Origin: Pseudoduganella dura
Lineage (GTDB): Bacteria > Pseudomonadota > Gammaproteobacteria > Burkholderiales > Burkholderiaceae_D
NCBI RefSeq assembly: GCF_009727155.1
Contig: NZ_WNWM01000002.1
Span: 3,162,001 to 3,226,000, forward strand
Direction of reading: 5' to 3'
DNA: 64,000 bases
Shown: piece after piece, positions 56,985 to 64,000 of the stretch
Layout: each line of letters begins with the position of its first letter
How positions within the stretch are numbered: position 1 is the stretch's first letter
The notes under the pieces: model-generated
Told to the model about the DNA's origin: nothing
Database searches by the model: none
What the model saw: only the letters and a program-made list of their open reading frames with translations
Position numbers and translations under genes: made by a program

Positions 56985-59945
56985 TCAGTATGCCTTCTTG
57001 CCCGGCACGGTCACGGTGATCCGCGTGCCGGCGCCCGGTTCGCTGCCGATTTCCAGCGTGGCGCCGATGCAGCCGGCGCGTTCGCGCATGCCCACCAGCC
57101 CCCAGTGGCCGGGCCGGTGGCCCGCCGCGGCGACGGCTTCTTCCAGGCCGCGGCCGTCGTCGCGAATCCGCACGATGAATGCGCCGGTACTGTACTCCAG
57201 TTCGAGTTCGATCCGGGTGGCATTTGCATAACTTGACGCATTGAACAGCGCTTCGCGCGCGATGGCGTAGATTTCTTCATGCACTTCCGGGCGCAACTGC
57301 CGCGGCACGCCATGGATCTTCATGTCGAACGCATGCGGCCGGTGCTCCGCGAGCCCGTTACCGAACTGCCCGAGCGTCAGTTCCAGCACTTCGGGGGTCG
57401 GCGACTCGCGCAGCACCATGATCTGGTCCCTTCCTTCGACCAGCAACTGTTCGGCGAGATTGAGCGTCTTGTCCAGGCGTATGCGTTCCTGCGTGCCTTC
57501 CTCCAGGTGCCGGCTGTGGGCATCGAAGGTCATCAGGAGGGCCTGGATGCTCTGCAACAGGGTATCGTGCAGGGCCCGCGCGATGCGCGTGCGTTCGGCC
57601 AGGCGCTCATGCAGGCGCTCATGCATCAGTTGCGTGACGTAGCGAATGCGCAAGGCATAGGCGGTGTACAGCAGCAGCAATCCGGCCGCCGCCAGCAGCA
57701 CCTTGAACCAGGCGCTCTGCACGAACGTCGGCGCAATGGTCATCTCCAGCACCGCGCCCTTCGGGTTCCACAGGTTGTCCTCGTTCGATGCGATGACTTC
57801 GAAGCGGTAGCTGCCCGGTGCCAGGTTGGTGTAATACGCTTGCCGGCGGCCCGCCGGCTCCTGCCACGCGCGATCCATGCCGACCAGCCGGTAGCGCAGG
57901 CGCACCCGCTCCGGCAGCGACAGGGACAGGGCGGTGAAGTCGATCTGCAGGTTGCGCGTGCCTTGCGGCAGGTCGAGCGCATGGCCATCGAGGATGGCAT
58001 GGCGCACCCCGTCGGCGGTTACGCCGGTTATTTCCACCGGCGGCGCCAGCGGGTTGCGCAGGATATTGGCGGGATCGATGGTGCCGACCGAATTCGTGGT
58101 GGCGTACCACAGCACGCCATCGCGCGCGCGCCGCAGCGAAGGCACCGGCCGCAACTGCGGCGCGTGGCCCTGCATGCCGTCCTGCGCATCGAAACGTTCG
58201 AAGGCCACGGCGGCATGTTCGTCGCGCAGCCAGCCGGCCAGGTCGGCGGCGGCGACACGGTACAGGCCATCGGCGCCATGCAGCCACAAGTCGCCATCGG
58301 GCAGCCGGACGATGCCCGAAACGCCGCGAAAACGCTCGTCATGCCTGCCGTGCAAGGCGGCAAAGCGGCCGTTGCGGTACAGGGCGACGCCATTTTCGCC
58401 GCCCGCCCACATGGCCTGGCCATCGGGATACAGGGTCAGCACCGTGCCCAGTTCCAGCCCCTGCCCGGGGCCGAGCCCGCAGACCTTGCCGCCGTCGACG
58501 ACCGTGACTTGGCTGCGCAGGTGCGCCAGCCATAACTTCCCGTCGGCGTCGCGGGCCATCGACGTGGTCAGCAGGTCGGGAATGCCCTGCAGTCCCCCGG
58601 ACCTGATCCATTGACCGGCGACGAGCTTGTACACCCCGCCGCCGGTGTTGAACGATGCCCACAGCGCGCCGTCGCGATCCTGCTGCATCGCGTGGACCCG
58701 CATGCCTTGCATGCCGCCCGGGAAACCGAGCGAAGCCAGCGTGCCATCGGGGTCGCGCCGCAGCACGCCTTCCATGCCGCCGAGCCACAGCACGCCGTCC
58801 GGCGCCGTGTAGCTGGCGGTCAGCTTGCCCGGCACCTCGCGGCGCATGTGCCCGCCGGGGCCATGGCTCAACAGGTCGCCGGCATAGTCGCCCACCCAGG
58901 TATCGCCGGCGGGGGACGCCACCAGGGCGGGATATTCCAGTTGCTTCGCCACGGCCAGCGTGCGCAGGCGGTTCGGCCGCAGCCGGTCGATCCCGCGCGA
59001 CGTGCCGATCCACAGATTGCCTTCGCGGTCCTGGAAGATCGCGCCGAGCATGGGGCCGCTGATGCCGTTCAGGTTCGACAGGCGCTGGTCCGGCAGGCCG
59101 GGCCCGGCAGGGGCCGTCTTGCGCTCCAGGCTGTCGACATGCGTCACCCACATGGTGCCCTGCCGGTCGAAGTACATGCCGATACCGGCGATTTCGGGCC
59201 TGGCCGGTGCACCGGCGGGCGGCGGCGCGGTACGAACCCGGTGATAACCCCGTTCGAAATCGTTGCCCCATAACGTGCCGTCCGGCGCCTGGCTCAGCCA
59301 GACCAGCGCATGGCGCGGCCATGCCCGGCTGAAGCGGGACTCGCCCGGGCGGCGAAACCAGGCACCGGAATTGGTTCCCGCCCAGGTCGTGCCGTCGCGC
59401 GCGAACAGGATCTGGAACACGCCCCTGTCGGGCAGGCCGGCTTCGCGCCCCAGGTACCGGAAACGCTCGCCGCCCGGCGCCAGCACCGCCACGCCGTCGC
59501 GCATCGCCACCCAGATCGCACCGTCCGGCGCCGCTTCGATATGCATGACGCCGACCGGATGCAGGCCTTCGCCTTCCATGAAGGTGCGCGACCCGTCCTT
59601 CCTGAACACGGAGACGCCGCCGGTGCGGTAGCCGACCCAGAGCGCGCCGTCCGGCGCGGTGGCCAGCGCCATGATGTTGCTGGAATCGAGCGGGTGGCCG
59701 TGGATCCTGTCGATGCGCTCGAAGCGCACGCCGTCGAAACGGTACAACCCGGTCGGTGTGGCGATCCACAGCCAGCCATCGGCACCCTGGGCGAATTTCG
59801 TCACGCCGGTGGGCGCGCCATCCAGGTCGGTCCAGGCGGTATGGGTGTAGTCGGCGAGCAGCGGGGCCGGTGCCGTGGCATGTGCGAACGGGTATGCGGC
59901 CAGCAGGAAAAGAACAAGCAGGGTCTCGAGAATACCGCGGATCAT
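56985..59945 (-). CDS. Two-component propeller sensor histidine kinase (NarL-type HisKA_3)
   Basis: 986 residues. A signal peptide or anchor (1-25) precedes two periplasmic beta-propellers (about 30-650) with repeated W-x-G/A strand ends such as DGWLWIATPTG, GALWVGYRTGG and GNLWIGTSRG. A Y_Y_Y domain (about 660-730) and one membrane helix (about 745-770) follow, then HisKA_3 with His793 (ALHDTLLQSI) and a HATPase ending GSEPGAGTRI. It is a one-span sensor for an unknown, possibly polysaccharide, ligand. No LuxR-type regulator is adjacent. Its ATG follows the TAG of the upstream kinase with no gap. Confidence 0.92.
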   Translation of the reverse strand: MIRGILETLLVLFLLAAYPFAHATAPAPLLADYTHTAWTDLDGAPTGVTKFAQGADGWLWIATPTGLYRFDGVRFERIDRIHGHPLDSSNIMALATAPDGALWVGYRTGGVSVFRKDGSRTFMEGEGLHPVGVMHIEAAPDGAIWVAMRDGVAVLAPGGERFRYLGREAGLPDRGVFQILFARDGTTWAGTNSGAWFRRPGESRFSRAWPRHALVWLSQAPDGTLWGNDFERGYHRVRTAPPPAGAPARPEIAGIGMYFDRQGTMWVTHVDSLERKTAPAGPGLPDQRLSNLNGISGPMLGAIFQDREGNLWIGTSRGIDRLRPNRLRTLAVAKQLEYPALVASPAGDTWVGDYAGDLLSHGPGGHMRREVPGKLTASYTAPDGVLWLGGMEGVLRRDPDGTLASLGFPGGMQGMRVHAMQQDRDGALWASFNTGGGVYKLVAGQWIRSGGLQGIPDLLTTSMARDADGKLWLAHLRSQVTVVDGGKVCGLGPGQGLELGTVLTLYPDGQAMWAGGENGVALYRNGRFAALHGRHDERFRGVSGIVRLPDGDLWLHGADGLYRVAAADLAGWLRDEHAAVAFERFDAQDGMQGHAPQLRPVPSLRRARDGVLWYATTNSVGTIDPANILRNPLAPPVEITGVTADGVRHAILDGHALDLPQGTRNLQIDFTALSLSLPERVRLRYRLVGMDRAWQEPAGRRQAYYTNLAPGSYRFEVIASNEDNLWNPKGAVLEMTIAPTFVQSAWFKVLLAAAGLLLLYTAYALRIRYVTQLMHERLHERLAERTRIARALHDTLLQSIQALLMTFDAHSRHLEEGTQERIRLDKTLNLAEQLLVEGRDQIMVLRESPTPEVLELTLGQFGNGLAEHRPHAFDMKIHGVPRQLRPEVHEEIYAIAREALFNASSYANATRIELELEYSTGAFIVRIRDDGRGLEEAVAAAGHRPGHWGLVGMRERAGCIGATLEIGSEPGAGTRITVTVPGKKAY

Positions 59946-61793
59946 CTACTGGGTATCGTTCGGCGGACAGCCACCGGGCGGATTGTCGGCGCCCCGGTCG
60001 TCGAGCGGCAGGCGGACCGTGAACCTGCTGCCCTCGCCCGGGCCTTCGCTTTCGGCGGCGATGGTCCCGCCATGCATGTGCACCAGGCCGCGGGCGATCG
60101 ACAATCCGAGCCCGAGGCCACCCTGGGAGCGATCGATCGTCGTCGGCCCCTGCACCAGCGATTCGAATATCGTCGGCAGCACTTCCGGCGCTATCCCGAC
60201 GCCGGTATCGGTCACTTCGATGACGGCTGCCGCGCCGGCGCCTTCGTCCGCGCAATGCATTCGCACCGCGATCGTTCCTCCCGCCGGCGTGTATTTTATG
60301 GCGTTGGCCAGGAGATTGTCGATGACCTGCGCGAGCCGGTTCGCGTCGCCGGTCAGCCAGGCGTCCACGACACGAACCGACCATTCGTGGTCCTTGCTGT
60401 TGGCCACCATCCTGGAGTCGCAGCAGAATTTCACGAGCTCGCCCACGTTCACCCGGGCAGCCTGCAGCGTCACCTTGCCGGACAGGACCCGGCGCACATC
60501 GAGCAGGTCTCCGACCATGTGGGTGAGGTGCGCCAGCTGGCGAACGACGATGTTCCACGCCTTTTCCCTGTTCGGTGCCGGCAGTTCCGGCAGGCGGATG
60601 ACGGAGACGGCTGTGGTGATCGCCGCCAGGGGATTGCGCAGTTCATGGCTCAGCATCGCGATGAAGTTGTCCTTGGCATGGTCCTGGGCTTCCGCGCGCA
60701 GCCGCGCCGAGCGCTCCATGGCGAGCAGCTGTTCGCGCTCTTCCTCCAGTGCTGCGCGTGCGGCGCTTTCGCGCGCCAGCGCCAGGCCGGTGCGGTGCAT
60801 CACGTGCAGCAACCCGTCCGCCTCCTGCAGCCCCGAGGGCGTCACCTGGACAACCGTTCCTTGTGCCAGTGCCTGCGCCGCGGAGGTCGCACCCAGGAGT
60901 GCCCGGTCGATACGGCGTGCGAAAAAGACCGCAATGCTGAAGGCGCCGCCCAGGATCGCCAGCAGGGCAGCAGCGGCATACCATGTCGCCAGCCGCACCG
61001 CCGATTCGATTTCTTCGACGGGAATGCCGATAGCCACGGTCCAGTTGGTAAGGCTGGACCGGACAAAGATGTCGTAGACCTCGATGCCTTCACGCGTGGC
61101 ATGCCGTATCACGCCGTTCGGTTGCCGGCGCGAGGCTTCCCGCAACTCGGGGCGCACCAGTTTGCCGACGAACCGGTCGGCACTTCTGTTGCGTGCGATC
61201 GAGATGCCGTTCGCGTCGAAGATGCCGACGATCCAGCCGGGCTTCAATGCATGGCGCTGGAAAACCTTGTTGAAATAATTGGGATCGAATATCTGCGTGA
61301 GGACATATTTCCTGCCGGCGGATGCCGGCACCGGAACGTTGACGGACACCACGCCCCGCTTCGAACTCGCACCGATGAAATAGCCGCCGACCCGCGCTTC
61401 CCCGGCGTCGTAGATCTTCGCGGCCCACTTGCCGGTATTCCTGGCCAGCGGCGTGCCGTAGGGGACCAGGGTATTGATCAACCCATTGCCGTTATAGTCC
61501 GCGACCAGCGTCCAGCTCAACGGGGAAGCCCGGGTTGCGGCCAGCAGGCGATACAGGCCGTCGAAATCGTCCGTCCTGATTTCCTGCGAATGCGCCACGA
61601 TCCGGAGCGCCGCTTCGGCCCTGGCGATTTCGCTGTCGATGAGCAGCGACGTGGAATTGGCCATTTCCTCGATGCTGCGAATGCGTGCTTCCCGCTCGAA
61701 GCGCAGCAGCATCGACAGGCCCAGCGTGGCGAGGCATGCCACGGGCACGATGATCGCCACCAGCATCAGCAGGAAATAAGTGCGTGTCTTCAT
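59946..61793 (-). CDS. dCache/HAMP sensor histidine kinase
   Basis: 615 residues. TM1 (about 7-30), a periplasmic double-Cache-like sensor (about 35-265), TM2 (about 268-292), a HAMP-like linker, HisKA with His383 (MLSHELRNPLAAI) and HATPase_c with GGLGLGLSIARGL. There is no receiver domain and no adjacent response regulator. The stop TAG abuts the ATG of the propeller kinase, so the two kinases are coupled and may phosphorylate a common target. ATG 61793 is chosen because upstream residues are polar. Confidence 0.9.
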   Translation of the reverse strand: MKTRTYFLLMLVAIIVPVACLATLGLSMLLRFEREARIRSIEEMANSTSLLIDSEIARAEAALRIVAHSQEIRTDDFDGLYRLLAATRASPLSWTLVADYNGNGLINTLVPYGTPLARNTGKWAAKIYDAGEARVGGYFIGASSKRGVVSVNVPVPASAGRKYVLTQIFDPNYFNKVFQRHALKPGWIVGIFDANGISIARNRSADRFVGKLVRPELREASRRQPNGVIRHATREGIEVYDIFVRSSLTNWTVAIGIPVEEIESAVRLATWYAAAALLAILGGAFSIAVFFARRIDRALLGATSAAQALAQGTVVQVTPSGLQEADGLLHVMHRTGLALARESAARAALEEEREQLLAMERSARLRAEAQDHAKDNFIAMLSHELRNPLAAITTAVSVIRLPELPAPNREKAWNIVVRQLAHLTHMVGDLLDVRRVLSGKVTLQAARVNVGELVKFCCDSRMVANSKDHEWSVRVVDAWLTGDANRLAQVIDNLLANAIKYTPAGGTIAVRMHCADEGAGAAAVIEVTDTGVGIAPEVLPTIFESLVQGPTTIDRSQGGLGLGLSIARGLVHMHGGTIAAESEGPGEGSRFTVRLPLDDRGADNPPGGCPPNDTQ

Positions 61794-61903
61794 GGGGTTC
61801 GGCGCTGTTTTTCGCGCACAGACTCGCAGGTGATTGCTCAACCGGTCATGTTATCACTTCGGCAGCATCGGATCAGCCTGCTGCCAGGCATTGCCGGAGG
61901 CGC

Positions 61904-62251
61904 TCAGTCCATCACGTTCTTCAGCCAGCCGATCGATTCGCCATCGATGGCGATCACGTCGAACCGGCATGGCGGCAGCGTTCGATAGCGCAGCAGGAAA
62001 ACCTGGGCCGCGATCTTCATGCGGCGCTGCTTGGCGGGCGTGATGCTGGCGGCGGCGCCGCCGAAGGCGCGGCTGCGGCGCCGGCGCACCTCGACGAACA
62101 CGAGATGGGTGCCGTCGCGCATGACCAGGTCGAGTTCGCCGCCCTTGCAGAGGAAGTTGCGCTCGATGAGCACCAGGCCGTGCGACAACAGGTGATCGAG
62201 GGCGGCATCCTCGCCCAGTTGCCCTTTTTGCTGCTGGTCGGTGCGGCGCAT
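61904..62251 (-). CDS. yraN: UPF0102 (YraN) endonuclease-like protein
   Basis: 115 residues of the UPF0102 family, with the restriction-endonuclease-like core: GxLGEDAA, NFLCKGGELDLVMRD and FVEVRRRR carry the E-D-ExK-type pattern (ELDLV, VEVR). Biological role is not settled. AGGGG is just upstream of the ATG at 62251. It is 16 bp downstream of lpoA, the conserved neighbour. Confidence 0.92.
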   Translation of the reverse strand: MRRTDQQQKGQLGEDAALDHLLSHGLVLIERNFLCKGGELDLVMRDGTHLVFVEVRRRRSRAFGGAAASITPAKQRRMKIAAQVFLLRYRTLPPCRFDVIAIDGESIGWLKNVMD

Positions 62252-62267
62252 CGGCACCCCTCGGCCG

Positions 62268-63551
62268 TTATGGCGTGGTGGAGACCGGTACCGGTACGCC
62301 GTTGCGGTAGACGGCCGCCGGTTCCACGCGCTTCACGCGCGCCGGGCCGTTGCCGAAGTCGATCGACAGCTTGCCCGTGACGCCATCGAGCGCGATCGGC
62401 TGGCCCGGATGCAGCGCGATTTCACGCGCCACGCGGAAGGCATCGATGCCGAGCGCGTACAGGCGTTCCATGTCCGCGGTGAGGCGTTCCTCGTCGCGCG
62501 GCACCGGCTGCGGGTAGGCCGTCACGGTGGGGCTGTCGCGCTCGACCTGCCACGGCAGGTCCAGCAGCTTGACGCCATCGAGTTCGGTGCCCTGGTACAG
62601 CGACACGCGGCCCGGATTGAGCGACGATGTGCCGTACAGCGGAATCTCGCCCAGCGGCGGCGCGGCGAGCGCCACGCGCAGCTGGCGGGCCTGGCCGGCA
62701 TCGAGCGCGGCGAACAGCAGGTCGACCGGTTGCTCGGCCAGGCGGGCACGCAGCGCCACCAGTTCCGGGTCGCTCAGGTAGCCGTTCAGCGCGGCCAGTT
62801 CGAGCGTCTTGGTGGCCATGCCCACCTGCGCGGCATGGCCGGCAAACGCGCTGGCGATGCGGCGCTGCCAGGCGGCGCTGCCGGACAGGATCATCACGTT
62901 GGCACCGGGATGCTCGCGCGCGGCCCACTCGGCCACCTGGCGCGCCTCCTCCTCGATCGACAGGCCGATCGACAGCATCTTCGGCGGCAGCGCGGTGCCT
63001 TCGCGGTCTTCCGGGTGATTCAGTGCGATGGTGGGCTTCGTCACCAGCGGGCTGGCCGCGAGGGCGGTGACGGCGGAGCGGGCCAGCGGGCCCACGATCA
63101 TGTCCTGTTGCGCCAGCGTGGACTGGTAAGTCGGGAGGACGTCGCCCGCGGCGTCGCCCGTTTCGACGACCGTGACTTCGAAGCCGGCGCGGTCGCGTTC
63201 CCAGGCCGCCATGAAGCCGGCGCGCACGGCATCGGCGGCGCGGCCCAGCGTCTCGGAGCGCAGCGGCAGCAGCAGGCCGATGCGCACGGGCTGGCCGGTG
63301 GCCGCCGCGGTCGCCTGGCCTTCGTTCGCGGTGCCGGGCATCGCCACGGCGAACGTTTCGACCTGGGCATCCGCCTCGGGGGGCGGGGCGGGCCGGCGTT
63401 CCGGCGGCGCGGTAACGCGTTCGGGCGGGCTTGTCACGGTCTCGATTGGCGCGCACAATGCCCCCGGGCTGCCGCAAGGCGTGCTGCACGCGGAAACCGA
63501 CAGCGCGGCCGCCACGCACAACAGCAGTGTTTTGATTTTTTCAGCCAGCAT
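62268..63551 (-). CDS. lpoA: Penicillin-binding protein activator LpoA
   Basis: 427 residues. A lipobox in SVSACS gives an outer membrane lipoprotein; a Pro-rich linker (about 40-60) is followed by a periplasmic-binding-protein-like domain starting [21 protein letters not shown]. LpoA stimulates the peptidoglycan synthase PBP1A. The order with yraN downstream and rsmI divergent is conserved in proteobacteria. The start codon is only 10 bp from that of rsmI. Confidence 0.9.
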   Translation of the reverse strand: MLAEKIKTLLLCVAAALSVSACSTPCGSPGALCAPIETVTSPPERVTAPPERRPAPPPEADAQVETFAVAMPGTANEGQATAAATGQPVRIGLLLPLRSETLGRAADAVRAGFMAAWERDRAGFEVTVVETGDAAGDVLPTYQSTLAQQDMIVGPLARSAVTALAASPLVTKPTIALNHPEDREGTALPPKMLSIGLSIEEEARQVAEWAAREHPGANVMILSGSAAWQRRIASAFAGHAAQVGMATKTLELAALNGYLSDPELVALRARLAEQPVDLLFAALDAGQARQLRVALAAPPLGEIPLYGTSSLNPGRVSLYQGTELDGVKLLDLPWQVERDSPTVTAYPQPVPRDEERLTADMERLYALGIDAFRVAREIALHPGQPIALDGVTGKLSIDFGNGPARVKRVEPAAVYRNGVPVPVSTTP

Positions 63552-63561
63552 CCTACCCCCA

Positions 63562-64000
63562 ATGACAGTTCAAGAATCCAGCCCGATCGCCGCCTTGCCG
63601 GTGCTCGGCGAGACCGCACTCCAGACATATCCTACGGCAACATTGTACGTAGTGGCCACTCCCATCGGCAATGTTACCGACATCGGCCTGCGCGCGTTGC
63701 ACGTTCTGGGGCTGGTCGACGCGGTCGCCTGCGAGGACACCCGCAACACCTCGCACCTGATGCAGCGCTTCGGCATCAGCAAGCCCTTGCTGGCCGCGCA
63801 CATGCATAACGAAAGGGAGGCGGGCGAGACGATCGTGCGGCGCCTGCAGGCCGGCGAGCGCATCGCGCTGGTGTCGGATGCGGGCACGCCGGCCGTGTCC
63901 GACCCCGGCGCGAAGATCGTCGACGCGGTACGGGCGGCGGGCCTGCGCGTGGTGCCCTTGCCCGGTGCCTCGGCCGTCGTGGCGGCGTTGTCGGCCAGCG
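63562..64000 (+). CDS. rsmI: 16S rRNA 2'-O-ribose methyltransferase RsmI (3' end outside window)
   Basis: The first 146 residues are visible. [29 protein letters not shown] and [14 protein letters not shown] are RsmI signatures; it methylates C1402 of 16S rRNA. No ribosome site precedes the ATG at 63562, and the divergent lpoA start is 10 bp away, so translation may begin on a leaderless message or further in. Confidence 0.93.
   Translation, partial: MTVQESSPIAALPVLGETALQTYPTATLYVVATPIGNVTDIGLRALHVLGLVDAVACEDTRNTSHLMQRFGISKPLLAAHMHNEREAGETIVRRLQAGERIALVSDAGTPAVSDPGAKIVDAVRAAGLRVVPLPGASAVVAALSAS

Overview
This 64 kb window looks like a chromosomal segment of a GC-rich betaproteobacterium. It is most likely an Oxalobacteraceae member of the Massilia/Duganella type. 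The reasons are the strong GC bias at third codon positions, a cbb3 oxidase cluster preceded by FNR-type boxes, a PEP-CTERM sorting signal, the DUF493-lipB-lipA order and the rsmI/lpoA-yraN-diaA-dolP neighbourhood. This assignment is inference from content; no marker rRNA is present.

Layout. Positions 1-6.2 kb hold mixed metabolic genes: an SDR fragment, a divergent DMT exporter/LysR pair, an SRPBCC protein, an isochorismatase-like hydrolase, a DUF2269 protein and an SDR-DoxX fusion. From 6.3 to 22.4 kb lies a respiration block: a hybrid histidine kinase, an FNR-type regulator with four cysteines, ccoNOQPGH, and an apparent operon of a PAS chemoreceptor, hemN, a SafE-like membrane protein, ccoI and ccoS. 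Two symmetric FNR boxes (15582-15595 and 22411-22424) sit at class II spacing from plausible -10 hexamers upstream of both transcription units. From 22.5 to 30.1 kb follow YiaA, DUF808, LysE, a large FecR/DUF6600 protein with calcium-loop-like repeats, a candidate PhoB-driven small RNA with its own terminator, DUF493, lipB, lipA and an M17 N-terminal-domain protein.

From 30.2 to 33.8 kb the sequence is less GC-rich and repeat-laden. It carries an epimerase, a small CxxC protein, and an ArsR-desaturase pair with a 32-bp palindromic operator, flanked by related repeats. The core resumes with ung, an AraC regulator and a cytochrome P450. From 37.1 to 44.6 kb is a nucleoside/purine uptake locus: deaminase, BMP binding protein, Tsx-like porin, GntR regulator, ABC ATPase and two permeases. 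Two identical-core palindromes suggest one GntR regulon.

From 45.1 to 52.5 kb is an AT-rich accessory island with a chimeric IS5-family remnant, a lipoprotein-like divergent subtilase followed by a PEP-CTERM protein, a decayed SNF2 helicase piece, a nearly intact IS5-family element with CTAG target duplications, an LprI-like protein and an unknown exported protein. From 52.6 kb to the end are a TonB-dependent receptor, TlpA, DolP, DiaA, two sensor kinases inserted between diaA and yraN, YraN, LpoA and the start of rsmI.

The most interesting items are the subtilase/PEP-CTERM pair, the Pho-box small RNA candidate, the FNR-controlled energy-taxis/cbb3 assembly operon, and a recurring pattern of short in-frame hydrophilic repeats in unrelated proteins.
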